Assembly: GCA_008694505.1 (NCBI GenBank)
Contig: VZDJ01004378.1
Coordinates: 11,283,472 to 11,347,471 of the forward strand
Reading direction: 5' to 3'
Source of the DNA: Cyanoderma ruficeps
Lineage: Eukaryota > Chordata > Aves > Passeriformes > Timaliidae
DNA: 64,000 nt
A model generated the notes under the pieces. That model was not told where the DNA came from, ran no database searches, and saw only the letters and a program-made list of their open reading frames with translations. Made by a program: the position numbers and the translations under genes. Of this stretch, positions 48,240 through 62,361 are shown one piece after another (the first letter of the stretch is position 1; each line of letters starts with the position of its first letter).

Positions 48240-49650
48240 GACATCTTATGTAGAATGGAAAAAGAGAGTAATGTTCAGCTAACAGGATTAAGTCTTAGAG
48301 GTCAGAAGGCGTATGGATAAAATAAAAATTGCCAAAAGACAAACTTGGTTGAATTTTTCAAACACAGCTAAATCAAACAGGGTTTTTTTTTCAGCCACAT
48401 AAACAAGATAATTTATAAGCACTGCTCAAATTTATAAGCACTGCTCAGCAAAGATGGTGAAGTTGAGGATAATACAGATATGGCCCCAAGATGAATATTT
48501 TGGCTCAGATTTCAACATGGATGATGATGTTAAACAAGACTGTGTTGCTAATGGGAATATGTGAATGGAAATGGAATTAACCACATCTAAGGTGGACGCC
48601 AAAATCTGAAGAGATTAATGTGACTGAGTCATCTTACAGCAGAGACACATCCTGGAAAAAAGAACTGGTTAAAGAAACTGCAAGTCTGCTAACAAAGATT
48701 TTGAATGTGTTTATGGAGATGAAAGGTTTTCCTTGAAAAAGCAAGTGTTGGATCTAATTCAAGCAAAAAAAAAAGTCTTGTCAACCACAGGTCTGGCTTC
48801 AAGAATATGTGAAATTTCAAAATACATGTTTGATATAAGCAAATAAGGACATGAAGATGGAAATGAAATGACAAAAGTAGATCATGTCTGAATAACCTGA
48901 AAAATTATTTTCATTTTTAAGAGAATGAGATACAACTGAGTTACCAGGAAAGCGCTTGACTCAGTGCTGCATAGGAAATTGCTCATTAAGCTGGAGAAAA
49001 TTTGGATTAGCAGAAGAATTGTGAGCTGGAAAAAAATGAAAGATCATGTTGAAAGGAAAAATACCAAACTGAAAGGAAGTTACCAGTGGAGTTCTTCCAA
49101 GATGTGTCTAGGGACTGATCCTATTTAACATTTTTAACAACTTTGGCAGAAAAAGTAGTTCTGTGCTCATGAAATTTTCTGATAATGCAATATGTAGTGT
49201 GAATGTGGAGGAGGACAGTGTACAGGAAGAATTGGATAAGTTTCAGGACTGGAATAATAGAATTAGGATAAATTTAAATAACCCAAAAGGTGAGGTCAGG
49301 CACTTTAGGACTCATAGTTTTTCCCTGAGCAGGAAGCTATGAAAAAAGACTTGGGAATGGACTATTTGATTACCAGATGACACAATATGTGATGTGTCCA
49401 CGGGGAACATAAATGTGATCAGATGTATCATGTGGGGAGCCTGCAGCAAAAATAAGTATAGGTGCCATTTTGTGACACAGATTACTTCAGAAGGAAGCAG
49501 GGAGTTTTCTAACCAGATAAGTCCTACATTTCTGGAACATCCATCTGTAAACCTGAATATGCTCCTAAAACAGAATCTTATTAGTCTGTGGAAGGTGGTT
49601 GGAGGAGATGGAGGCAGCAGTCCAGGTGAGCTTTTCTGGGTCTGATTCCC
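48240..49650 (+). mobile_element. Highly decayed CR1/L3-like LINE, reverse transcriptase region
   Basis: Translated in shifting frames, 48900-49310 follows the order of a CR1-clade reverse transcriptase: a KALDSVLHRKLLIKLE block (the family's KAFD region), a SWKK segment, then LFNIFNN..., KFSDNA (degenerate form of the FADDTKL catalytic motif, with the key DD changed) and a LDKFQDWNNRIRINLNNPKG segment. Upstream text (48330-48880) fits the linker of the same group. The divergence and stops indicate an old insertion, older than the CR1 copies elsewhere in the window. L3 versus CR1 placement is uncertain. Boundaries are approximate. Confidence 0.6.
48410..48447 (+). repeat. Exact 19-bp tandem duplication
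   Basis: AATTTATAAGCACTGCTCA occurs at 48410-48428 and immediately again at 48429-48447. It lies inside the old LINE region and, being identical, is much younger than it. Confidence 0.95.
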
Positions 49651-52626
49651 TTTACAGCTCGTGGACAGCTTGGTGGAGTCTCCCACAGACTAGCATGAGC
49701 TTGAATCCTACTTTTGATGAAAAGTAAGCCCAGATTTATAAGAAATCTCGCTAGCTGTTAATTGTTTGACAAACTCAATCTCCAAATACACTCTTGTCTC
49801 TGCAGAGGCAAATGACCCCCATGAATATTGTATCTCCTGTAACAAATCCTGTTAGGTAGTGACTCTTGACTTTCAGGCAGCTTCAGCAGTGCATTTGGTG
49901 GCAGTTAGCAAATATTATTAAATCACATTTTTCTCTTTTTATAGGTAATTTTCTCAAGATGTACCCCAAAACATGTTGAATATGTTCTATAGAATCTTAA
50001 TCTCTATGATTTTCATGTAGAATTATCAAATATGAGACATATTTTCAGTAGCTGGGCTTTCCAACCGCTTACCATCATTTCTCCTCTGTGCAGGGGCCTG
50101 TGCAGCTCTGGCCCACAGATGAGCAAAGGCCGGTGGGAGAAGTCTTTGTGGCCTTTCATGTTTTCAGAAGCTTGGGAGAGTCTTGTTTGCTAGAACTGTG
50201 ATTTCTGCTAAACTGGTTTCTCTGCATTTCATAATCCAGACAAAAGAGCCTTCTATTTGAGAAATACTCTATTTAGCTGGGACGATGTGCTCAGATGAAG
50301 GTTTCAGCTGCACTACACTTAGTGTAGGGAGGACTGCTCCATGAGCCTATTAACTTATTATTTAGACACTGGATGGGCACCAGTCCAGTAGATGACTGGA
50401 TGTTCACATTTTTTATTTGCTAAAGATTTCTTTGACCTTGGTGAAAACTGAAAGAGAGGAAATAGCATTCGAGGAGGCAGAACTTAAAATGAAAAACACA
50501 TGAAATAAGAACTCCCTGAGGAACGGAGGAATGGAGCACTGGCCGAACTTGGGGGTGTTTGCTGTTCAGCAATCTTGCCAGGACATATGCAGAGCAATAG
50601 TTGAACTTCAAATTCTCCATGTGCAAAGGAAAAGAAAAAATGCCAAACAAACTAAGAATTTTAACACTGGAGGTTGTGTCCGTGAGATGCAAACCTTTTC
50701 ATCCTTTAACAGAAATTTAAAAAATGTGGGTTTGGTGAATTCACCAATGGATGTTGCTAGCTTCACATATGTCTTTCATTTTAAGATACCAAATTAATTC
50801 ACAATTGATTTCTATGGTCACCTTTTTTTTTTAAGAATGAGAGCCTGCTTAGTGAAAGGCATGTATTTATGACTAATTGAAGGTATAGGAGATTTGTTAC
50901 AGTGGCTCACACCTGTCACAGCCAGTGATTTATACATGTGCTGACTTGCCATGTTTGCCTATGGCTAGCTTAAAATTACAGATCTGGTACACACAGACTA
51001 CACAGTTACAATACCAAAAATATCCACAGAAAAAAATTGAATTTTCTACATACCACAGTCCAAAGAACTTCACAGAGCAGGAGCTTCAGCTCACATCATG
51101 TTTTTGTACAGGCATGTACTTGAAATCTCTCTTCTCTTGAATATAAGACATTTAATAAGAGGGAAAAATAGAAATATTTTGGAAAAGTGAATATGGTTCT
51201 GATTTACTGCTAACAGAGACTTATCCTTCTGAGGCTTAAACCCATTTCAAATCAGGAAAGAAAAGTGACAGAAAAACCTTTTTGAAATCTCTGGCAGAGC
51301 ACCTGGAACATGGCTCATGAGATTGCAGCATTATAACAGTGACAGGGTACAGCCAATCTGCTGCTGATTCATGCCCCACAAAAGGCTGTCTGCAGAAGAG
51401 TCTGGAAACTGCTGATCCTGATCATAATTAGTGTCTGCGTATAGTCTTGAGACAATACCTTTACTCCTTCTGTGAATAATTTTAACCTTAATTAATAAGT
51501 ACCTTAAATAATTCCGTGAATTAATTTAGTAATTTTTTGTAAATAAATTTAAATTTGACTTTTCCAGCCTGAGTAGATAAGTTTTGCTTCCAGGGCTCCT
51601 AGCAGGCTCTGGAGGTGTTTACCACTGGCTGTTTCCTATCCTATGGGGACGTTGACCTGTGGATATCATAGTGGTGACAGCATGTCAGGCAGGGCCAGGA
51701 CTGGAGTGGACATGGGATGTGCAACCCAACACTGCTGACAACATGCAGACTAATATCAGGCCCTACTAGGTGAAGGGCTGTAGCACCATTAATGACCATG
51801 ATAAATCCTTCCATGATGCAACAAAATACAATTCCATCTCATTTCTTTGGGCTAGACAAGAAGAATGCAGAAGATCCATTCCCTTTTCCTGCCCCAGCTC
51901 CCCTGTTCCCTTCAGACTGTGAATTCTGCAGACATCCTGGAGCAGGTTGCCCCATTCAGTGGGCATTTTTTGACTGCCTGGGTCTCCACCACCACCAAGC
52001 AAAGACAGAAACAAACTGCTAGCACCATGTCCCTGAACTGATGTTTCTGGAGGGGTTTAATACTACACATTGGTCACCTTGAAGAAGAAGGGTATAAAAT
52101 AAAACATTACATATAAGTAAAAAAGCAAAACTGAATAGAAAAAAAATAGTCTTCCCCTAAAAAAAAGGTAACTTCCTGTTGCATTTTTTTTTTCTTATGG
52201 AGATCAAATAAACAGTTTTTTGACCAAGCTTCATCGGACTAAACAGACTTATGGAACATCCATGGCTGACCAAGTGTGCAGTTCTGGCTTGCATAACTCC
52301 CATGTTCTGTCCTGATTTTTCCATTCCCCTCTCCATCGTCTTCACCTCTGCTTCATGAACCTACAAGGCTCTGGAGACTGGAGTTTCCCTGCTTTTTCTG
52401 CAGTAGCAAACTCCTTTTCTTACTCTGCTATCCCCTTTCTAGATGCAGGGTCACAAGGGAGGAATGTTAAGGCCAGTGGCAGTTTATTTAGTTCACTCTT
52501 AATGGCAAAAATATATGTGGGAATCATTCTTCTGGGTTCAGACAATTACCTGTACATAAACTGCAATTTTCTTGTTTATATGACATGTGGATAACATTCA
52601 GTTTTCCAGTCAGCTACGTCAGGTTA
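49651..52626. other. Unique sequence without a supported gene
   Basis: No repeat family or coding domain is recognised. Frames up to 90 codons (50420-50692 minus, 50531-50797 plus) overlap antisense. Confidence 0.5.
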
Positions 52627-52709
52627 TTTTATATATATTTATATTTATATTTATATTTATATTTATATTTATATTTATATTTATATTTATATTTATATTT
52701 ATAATTTTN
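52627..52709 (+). repeat. TATATT hexanucleotide microsatellite with one N
   Basis: About 12 units of a 6-base TATATT/ATTTAT repeat, very uniform, ending in an N at 52709. Likely polymorphic in length; the N suggests an unresolved end. Confidence 0.95.
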
Positions 52710-54829
52710 AAGCTGTGACATCTCATATACCCCAATATTCACTGAATTTCAAAATACAAAGACTTGTCTTTTAAAGCATTGTTTACTTTTGTCTGCGTAA
52801 GAGTTAAGAAAAACCTGGTATGATCCTAGTAAACATAAAACAACAGTCTCTAAGTATGTATACATAGTGAGGTCTCAGCTAAATAAAGGAAAAGCAAAAC
52901 ATTTTGCTGTAACTAAAAGTTTTAAATTAAGGAATATTGGATATTTTGTTTGACTGAATGAGGCTGAAAGCCAGAGACAACTTTCCTTTGTATTTTTTCT
53001 TTTGTGTGTCTTCAAAATGTTCTTATTATTGAATATCATATGTCTTGCTGTGTTGCTAAATTCATGCACATTTCCTGCTAAGAACATATGGAAAAGAGTA
53101 GATGGTTCAGAGTGAAATCTGGATGACATAATAAACCGTGAGAGAGAAACTCAAAGGATTAATACAGATCCAAAGACTGAAACTATGTCTACTGTTAAGC
53201 GCATACCACCATTTTTTTTTATAGCACAGACATTTATGAGGCAAAACCAGGAAAAAGCAAAAATCAGACAATTACAGATGCTAGGATTTTGTATATGGGT
53301 ATTTGGGATGCGGTAGCAATTTAGTAAAGACAATTTTTTAACATGTCCTCATTTTAGTTGATGATAAGAGTGGATAGAACCTGTGTAAATTTCAAGCGTG
53401 ATTGTGTTCCATTATCTTCTTGTTTTCTAGGGTCTGGTTTCCTGTATGCAAGTTTCCTGTCTGCTCTCCCTCACTAAGTCAGGTGAAAAATGCAACATGC
53501 ACAGATTTGCTGCTGATGGCAATTTCAGGGAGGCTAGTGAACACTGCAGCCATGGGACACCAATCAGAGGTGGTGTTGCTTCTCATTACATTCATGCCTA
53601 GAAATACATTTCTAGACAGATCCTCAACTAGGACAAAATTTTGTATTTAAATATCTGATTTCCATAGAGGAGTAGAGGTTAAAGGAAGGGGCCATGGCTC
53701 ATCTCTCCAAGCGTCTTGAGGAGCTGGGCTCTGCCAAAGGCTGACACTGGCTCACCACTCAGCCTTCCTTGGCTAGCCACACACTACGGATGCTATCCTG
53801 TCACCTGGGGCTACAGCCAGGCTTGATACAGAAATGTGTAGTGTTCACCCTACCCTGGTGGGGCTGCACTTATATCTACTTTTGACCACTCCCATGTCTG
53901 TCTTCTGTGATGATACAGGAAAACCACAGAGGATTCCTCTCGATGAACTAAGGATATTTCCAATCTATTCTGAAAGATCCTTACGAGTCACCTTTGGTGC
54001 CTTAGATTTTGTATGGAGAGAAGGCAGTTTTTGAGACCAGTTTTAGGCTCCTCTCTTCACATGTCGTGGCTCACCCTCAGGAGTTGCCTGTTTCTTTCAG
54101 TGACTGTGAAAGAAGCACAGGGCTAGGAGCTTTGTCCTAATCCAAACCATTCATCTAACTTTCAAATTCCTTAACTAGAAGACATGAACCTCACTGCAAG
54201 GTTTCCTAAAAATTGCAATATGTATTGAACTGAATTAAAATTTGCTCTAAACCCAGCTTTTGAATAATAAATATATAAATAAATAAATAATAAATTTCCT
54301 TACTGAGATGATTCTCAGAGTCGTAAGGGCATCTTGTGGTTATGTGCCCTGGAAGAGGACAATAAATAGCACCCACTGAGCAGCCAGTGGTTGATTTTTC
54401 TCTGAAAGGCAGCTCAAAGAGTGCAAGCCCTGATAGGAACTGCAATAAGGATTTTCCATAACAAGCTCCTTCCTGAGCTGAAGACAGAACAGGGCTTGAA
54501 GGAGACATGATGTGAGTTTCTTCCTCACAGGCGAGCTGATGGAGGTTGCTGCGGGAAAGGCCCAAGGGAGATCAGGAAGGCATGGAAGAGGTAAACATCT
54601 GTCTGGATCTGGTCTGTCAGGAGCTTGAGGATTATGGGATTAAAATTTGGATGTACAGAGTAAGGAGAAGAAAAAGGCTTGAGATATACAAAACAATTTG
54701 ACAATCTGAATCCTTGTATGCAAGAACTAAGACAATGTGGCAGCATCTGATTGCTTCCCAAGCCCAGCTAAGGGAGAGCTCAGTGGTGTATGAGCAAAGG
54801 TCTACCTAGTTTGGAGAGGAAAAAGAGGT
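52710..54829. other. Unique sequence with an AATA-type tract
   Basis: A simple A/T tract at 54262-54295. No gene is supported; the minus frame 54206-54565 (119 codons) has no domain. Confidence 0.5.
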
Positions 54830-54920
54830 ATTGGTATGCTCCTGGTGTCCCTGTCTGTGGCAGGAGGTTGAAACTAGATGATTTTTAGGGTCCCTTCTGA
54901 CCCAAACCATTCTATGATTT
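54830..54920 (+). mobile_element. CR1 LINE 3' tail fragment
   Basis: Carries the last part of a CR1 element: GGCAGGAGGTTGAAACTAGA, GGGTCCCTTCTGACCCAAACC, then ATTCTATGATTTG at the end (54909-54921), the diagnostic 3' terminus with a single tail unit. Severely 5'-truncated; the left boundary is approximate. Confidence 0.85.
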
Positions 54921-57900
54921 GGTTTGAAAGAAGGCTTTATCTCTTAGTCAGGAAAGCTTTAATGCCTCATGTAACCACTGCAGATGAAATGGGCATGTAA
55001 TCTACTTTACAAGGAGAGCACAGCACGGGTGAGGAGGAAAGCTGATGCCAGATGTTGAAAATGAATTTATGCTCTGTACAAGCAAACTCAAATCTGCTCT
55101 CTAACAATAATGAGTGGATATTCACTAAGTTTCCTCCAGCTTATATGCTTCAATACATCTTATCATGCCATTAAGGGAAAAAAAGACTGATATGTCTGTT
55201 CCATGCTGCTGGTCATAAAGTAAGTGGGGTTCAATAGCAAGCAGTAAGAAAGCAGTTCAACCTCTGCTGCAAACCTGAGAGACTGAGACTTTTAAAGTAT
55301 TTAACTATTCACTTTTTAAAATGAGAACCAAGCAGATATCTCCTGTAATAAGTACCTCTCTGTGCACATTCCAGGCTAAGGATAATAAGACTCCTTACAA
55401 GGGAAGGCACTAACAGGAAAAAGTTGAATCTGTTACAAATAACATAGTGGAAAATTTCCCCAGGCAGCTGATCTAATTTTGATTTTCAAAAAAAAAATCT
55501 GTGTTCAGTATGAAACCGCTTGTAATTGTAGTCCCAGTAATCTTTTCTCACAAGTTATTGAAATAAGTTTTTAGTCACATCACGGTAAAGTTAGAAATAA
55601 AGCCATTGGAAAGAAGGGAAGAAAGATGATTCTTATCTGGCTCCCTTTTTAGAGTGTCTCAGATTTTAACACAGCAGCAATAAAAATATTCTAGTATTTC
55701 CTGCTGGTCGGCAAAAGGAAGCTGTCCTGCAGAATCTGTTTCCTGGCCATCAGAAAACACTGGTATAGTAACACATGCAAGTTTGCCCAAGAAAGAATTG
55801 ATTGGTATTAATCTTTTGCATCTCACTAGTGTTGCCCCAATCCTTGTATTTATGAAGCATAGAAAAAAAAATAAAGTTTTTATGTCCGACTTTCCAGTCT
55901 ATGTTGCTGAATACAATTAGCCATTATTTTAAGTTCTATTCTTTGCACCAGTGTTATATCATGTTGGACTAAGTCCCCACTGCACCAAAATGTCAGTTTT
56001 CTTAAGTGGCCATTTTGCCCAAGGAGGGTCTAAAGGATTGTGCTCTTGAAATTGTTTATCTGTGCTGATTACAGAAGAGAAACAAAAAATACCCATAAAA
56101 TCAGAAGTTAATCTTAGCCAGGAAATAAGTAATACTGAGTCACTAAACCTGGCAAAGGTGGCTGTTTAACAGAAGCTGTTCTGAGCCAATTCCTGTATAT
56201 ACTCCACTGAAACATAGCCATGGCATTTATATTAGGTACAAGTGCCAAATTAAACATTTAATTGACTTTTCTTTTACACTAAGTTGTCTTAAGTTTGGCC
56301 ATATGTTGCTATAGGTACTGCTATAGATACTACTAAACCAAGTATGAAACTCAGACAGTGCTATTTTCTGTGGGAAAAGAATGCCATTTCAAAGCTGTTC
56401 TTTCTGCTGCAATAAAAAGTAATGACACTAAAAAAATGTCCTCATGGAGAACTTAGAGAATTTTTCTTTCTTTTCTACATCCAAAGGAGGGAAGTCATAG
56501 AATATTTGGTTAACTGTCATTGTGGTAAAAATGTGTTTGGGAAAATAATTTTCTATCAGGCAATAGATTTTTTAATTTCTGTTTTGATGACGTAGCCTTA
56601 TATGTGTAAAGTAATTCTGGGAATCACTCCTAATAAACCTTTCAGTCCTCTGTCATCCTACTAATGCATCACAGAGAATTTATTCTCAGCTTTCACTGGA
56701 GCCATTGTATTTCTAATCCACTTCAGTCTGGGAAAATAACACCCTACTTTAATTAAGAGAGTAACAAATGTAAACTAACTTCAGAGAAGAGCTAAACTCT
56801 TTCTCCCCCTGAAAATTCATATGTTGAGTGATGTGCTGTAGAAATTCGTTGTACCTGTTCTGGATGATATGTCAGCACTGACTTGCTTTATAAGAGGATG
56901 GGAGTCTGATGTTATGGGTGCAAACCCATTGAGGTTTGCTGTGATTTACATCCACAGCCCCAAGAGGGGAGTCTTGTTCCTGGTTGCCTCAATGTTTCTC
57001 AGCTGCTATCAAAGAGAATAAATTTACTAATCTGACATCTGACTAGCAAAATAAAAGGCGAGGTTTTGAAAATTTTGTCCACAGGATTCATTCTGTTTCT
57101 GCAATTTCCATTTGTTTTCCCTGAAGATCTCACAGTTTAACATACAAAACACTGTTCTTGGAATATCTTTGGGGGATTGGAAAGGGTATACACATTTATT
57201 AATTCTCTGAATAACTGTTTGAGATGGGGTAGCTGCATATTTTTTGAGTTAAGAATCTGAAAAATTAGGACACCAAGAGAGGAAATCTTGAGCCGACTTC
57301 AGAGAGGCAGAACACAAAGAGAGCATAGCTGTTTCTCTGAAAATGCACTTCCTATTCTTAAAAAACAAACATGCAGAAGCGGTCATGATAGCTGTCATGT
57401 TGCTCCTGCAAGATGTTTCCAGAGATTGTGATTTCTTTTAGCCCTGTGAGTTTGGTCCAGAAGCTTTTCAGGCGGTGAGGACTGCAAACTGTAGCTGGCA
57501 CACACCATGACAGGTCACTGGTAAGGGATCAGAGTGCAACAAGGGGCACTCTGTGGATGTGGAGGTGGGTGTTTCTTGGCGTATTTACGGATACCACTCT
57601 CAGGTGTGGCCCCTCTCATCAGAGATGGATGCTGTCTGAGGAGGCAATTCAGGAAGGAAGCCTGAGAGCATGTGGGTGTGAGTCCTACCCCAGGGAAAAT
57701 GGGGAATTGTTTATTTCAGCAGCAGGAAAAGAGTTGGCTCTAGGCATTTATTTCCAACAAATAGATTATTCACTAAACACACGATTTTTGTTGGCCTGAA
57801 AATATACTTGAATCAAAACCACATCTGTAGAGCTGTTTAAGCTGGGTTTTTTGTGGGGTTGTTTTTTGCTGTCCTCAGAGGTAGATATGTATAAATTTAT

Positions 57901-60900
57901 TTCCTTGGGTCTAAGTGCGAGTGTGTGGACGGTGATGGCCTCCACAGTCACCCAGAGATCTGAACATTCATCAAATTTGTGAAAAACTCAGCTTAAGCTC
58001 TCTCTTCTGCCTCAGGAGATTTGAGCATATCAGTCCCTGTAATGGACTCCCCAACCCTGTAATGGACTCTACCACCATGCTCTAGGGCAGAGACTTCTAG
58101 AGCACATATCACCCATAGTGCACAGGTGGCTTCAGATGGACAGGAGTAGAATCTAGTCCAAAAATACATCTAAGATAAACATTTTCAGGATACATATACT
58201 AAAAAAATCTCTGGGACCATCAAGGAAGGGACAAATCTTTGTTCTTGCTATGGGCTGGTCAAGACAGGCTGGCTCCAGAGTCTGTGGCTGTTGGGTATAC
58301 ACCAAAAGAGGCAAGCCAATGTAGTGCAGGCCTTGTGCTGGTGACCTTTTAAGCTGTTTAAGCTGTACAAAATGAAGCAGTGGCATTGGGACCAGCATGT
58401 GTGTTCCACTCTGGTTTGGGAACCAGGCACCTTGCTGGGACAGCAGGTCCTGTCCCCCATGTATGGGGAGGATGCAGACAGGTGGGTGATGAGGAAGAAG
58501 AAGATGTCTGGGGGGCTGAAATTCATTTACTTCAGTGGCCAAGCTGAAAAAAAATTCACTCCTAATCACTGTATGAACTTATTTCCACTGAAAGAACCTT
58601 ACCCAGACTCCATCATTTTTGTGCCCAGTTGTGCTGAGCCAGCAATCAACTGACTGAGCTTGTGTAACAGTATTTTTCCATAAGCTTGTAAGATCTGTGT
58701 CCCTTGGTTTTTGGCAACTGGATTTTCTTGGCTGGATGTTAAGGTATTGTTAAGTGCTGCCTTACTGCTTCTTTCAGATTTTGCTGACATAACTGGTCCT
58801 GGTGTCACCAGAGGGATGCAAGCATAAGTCCCCTCATTTTAAAAGAGGTAAAAAGTTTCAAATGTAGTCTTTTGACCTTTAAAGCAAACTACAAAGACAG
58901 TCTATTTCCTAAGGCTTTTTGGGAAGAATTGAGGGAATGAATGGGACAGGATACATTTTACTGCTTTGAATTACTAGCCGGCTAAGTTAATTTAATTTTG
59001 TTTTGCGTGAGCTCTGCTGTGTTGGACTTGTATTTTAAATAGCTGGTAATGTGCCAAAAGCTATGGATAGGCATTGTCCTTTGTATTTTAATTGTACTAA
59101 ATAAAATGAGAACAATGGGAGAAAAAAAAAAACAACCCCTAGAGGTGGGTCATAAATAAGCATTATTTAGTTTCTAACAGACATGTTTTATTTTCCCAGT
59201 TATAATGGAAGACATAAAAAAGGCATTTAAACATGTCCTGAACAACTGAGAAACAAATAACCCTGGGTCCATTACTGTCTGAAACAAAGACTTTTTTATA
59301 TTTTTCCCAAACAACTAATAAAAATTAACCTTTACTGTTTAAATGATGTTTATTTTGTTAATAGAATTGACAAAAGAACTAATGAGAAATTAACAGGACC
59401 TCCAATGGAAACTACTGATATGTGACTTCTGGTCAGCTGAACACAGAATTATGCTTTAAGCCAGAGAGAAGCAAGAAGGTTCATACTATATTTGACACCA
59501 TCCAGAAACCAGAGAAAAAGCTCAGTAAGTTGTCAAAGGAGACAGTTTGAAATTACAGTTTTGAAATTTTACGTTGAGTAAAAAGCTTCTCCTTATTGGT
59601 AAAATGCAATGATTTTGGTGGAACAGCATCATTACTTTACTTTATGCTTTGCATCTAAAGCCAGATAGGTTGTTGGGGTGGGTTTTAAATGTTTTCTGGA
59701 GGAGAAAATACTACCACTTCCACCTGTCAATACTGCCATGTTGCTGACAAATTTCATCTGCTCCCCTCTGCCTAATTGCCCTCTCCCAGCAGCCTAAGCA
59801 GCCTAGATACAGCACAGGATGCTCCATCGCCCTTGCATGTACCACCACTCACAGCCAACATGTCCTGACCTCTGTAAAAACCCTGTCAGGTCTGAAAAAA
59901 GGCTGCTGTACTGGCATTTTATCATGTGTTTGTTGTACTTCTTTTTGTCAGTAATTTTTAATTCCCAAATCATCTACTTCACTGAATCCCATCCAAGCTG
60001 GTATGATTTCATGGAGGCTGGTTTTGCTGCGTTGGTGCGTTTACTGGTTGCTTGATCATCTATAGAGGAGGGTGTCCAGAAATCTGTCTGGTACCTCTGA
60101 GGGAACACTCTGCACTTCCCAAGTTATTCCTATAGCAAACTGTCACATTATTTTTGGGCTCAAAATATTTGTGAATAAAATACAAGGACAAACAACATAT
60201 TGTGTGGCAGGAAGTATGAAGTCTGCAGAAATGCCCTCCAGTTTTCTGTTGGTTCTTTTCATCAGGAGCACCTGTATATGGCTAAACAGCATATAAATCT
60301 TGTACTATTTGCATTTTACCCCCAAAGTCTTCTAATGAGTCTGTGCTTTATTTTTATAAACATTTTATAAGTTGCCTGAAGGCTTATGTGTCCTGGCAGG
60401 CATAATTTTTGGTTGAAATCATCTCACATTTCATTAAAAAGAAAAATAATAATTTCCCCATTGATATCCCAAGAATGAATTTTCATCTTTGTTACATGGC
60501 TCATCAAACAAATGGTTCCAATTCTTCAAATTTAATGCTAGGCAGATGTTGTGCTAGACAGATATTTTGGAATTCTAGACTTTTGGAATTCTACATGATA
60601 GAGGATATGTTTTTGCAGGCTGTGCTGCACATCAGACAAAAACCTTATCCAAAAAGATATAAAACAACATTTGTGAAATCTTAGTATTGCAAAAGCAGAG
60701 ATGCTATTGCATGCTTTTGGCCAAAATCAAATGAGAAGGCAGTCAGCCCACTGGAGCAGTCGGGATATAAGTCTCTCATTACGAGCTCAGGACCGCAAGT
60801 TGATTAGCACTCTGGCCACAGTCCAGAAAAGCAGTTAGACTGAGAAAGTCTGTAGGAGTTGGGTGTTTAATTCCTTCAAGCTTATTTTGAAAATCTTACC

Positions 60901-62361
60901 CTTAAGCATTTACTTCCATAGATGTATTCACATGTCTAAATTAGGCAGGTTGCTGGCAGGGAACATGAAGACTTATTGCCATGTAGCTGCAAGTCCCGTT
61001 CACCAGACTCCTCTTGGTGTGGGGAGAACCAGTGATGCTGGACACTGCTGATATTTTCCTTGGAAGCAGAAAATACCTTCAGGTTTGGTGAAGTGGCAGA
61101 GCCTGTTGACAAACACTGAGCACTCCTTGGCACTGTGAGAGAAGCAGAGAACCTAGAAAACCAGGGTGGTGAAATGAGGGGAAGAAGCGCTGCCGAGAGC
61201 CAGGACTCCACCTTGGCACTGCACACAGACCCCTGCCTGTCCTGATATGGTTTTGAGGAAAGCACTTTAGCTTCTAAAGTTCACACGCAGTCTCCAAGAG
61301 AACAAATTACAAAGTGTAATTTCTTGATCTCTAACTCTATTTTTTGGTCTTCAATCATCCTTACTTATGTTGGTTTTAATTTGTTTTCTCACATGGATTA
61401 ATCTTTTGCCCCCACATGCCCGTGGTGACCAGTCCTCAAAGGAAATGGGACACTTGCGGCACACATGGTTTGTTTGCTGGGTATAGATAAGGGAGCATTG
61501 ATTAAGGTTCTGTCTGGTCACAAGCTATAGTTCTGCACATGGAAGTAGGTCTTCCCCTATCTGCGGTTGGAGATGGCACCCTGAGGACACAGGACAAGTG
61601 CTTCTTTTTGGTGCTCTGCAATCCATGCAGTGCTGTGGGTCCTTTTAATAGTTTCCTAGTTTTCAGCTAGGAAATGTATTCCTAGAGGGTATGTCTAGAG
61701 GAGGTAGCTTTGGTCTCACTGCGTTATGTTTTGCCCGACTGAAGATAATATATTTCTCTTCTCCCCAGGACTAATTGACTCAGATATTATTCTGATCTAG
61801 CAGAGATGTGTAGCTTCCAACACTTGATTCAGGTCTTTCACGGATAGCTCAGGTTATCTCTACGTGGTGCTTGACTTATGCCAGCGAGACATATTCTGCA
61901 GTCCTAAGCAATCTTTTTTAAAGAAATTCAAAGCAAGGAAACTACAGAATATAAATAGTATAAAGTGCTGCATGTAGCTGTTGAATTTTGTCTAGATAAT
62001 TTGATCCATAGCCAGTTTAACTTTAATAAACTAACACCTATTTTTGAATTAGTCTCTTCGTGGCTTAAAAAAATCTGTTCTAAGATTCAAGATCTGCCTT
62101 TGAGAAACTGAAAATTAAATAAGAAATACCCACAGGAAACTTGCACGTTTTTTCTAACATCTTAATTAAATCCCTCAGGTTGAGGAAAATTAATTGAAGA
62201 TTTTTACCGCTTTCCCCACTAACTTTTCTTACTCCAGAGATTCAAATAAATGGAGTTTACAAATTCATCCACTACTCTGCTTTAAAACTTCATGAAACTT
62301 TCCTTTTTAGTAGGAAGTTAATTAGGAATAGTTATTATTATACCTTTAATGTGGGTAAGAC
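54921..62361. other. Unique sequence without a supported gene
   Basis: No repeat family is recognised apart from a 15-bp direct repeat (CCCTGTAATGGACTC at 58035-58049 and 58055-58069) and an A run at 59122-59132. The frames at 58153-58569 (minus, 138 codons), 58372-58653 (plus) and 60936-61265 (minus) have no recognised domain and overlap others. Confidence 0.45.

Noticed and set aside
56493..56506. TCATAGAATATT resembling a CR1 end
   Set aside because: No CR1 sequence continues on either side.
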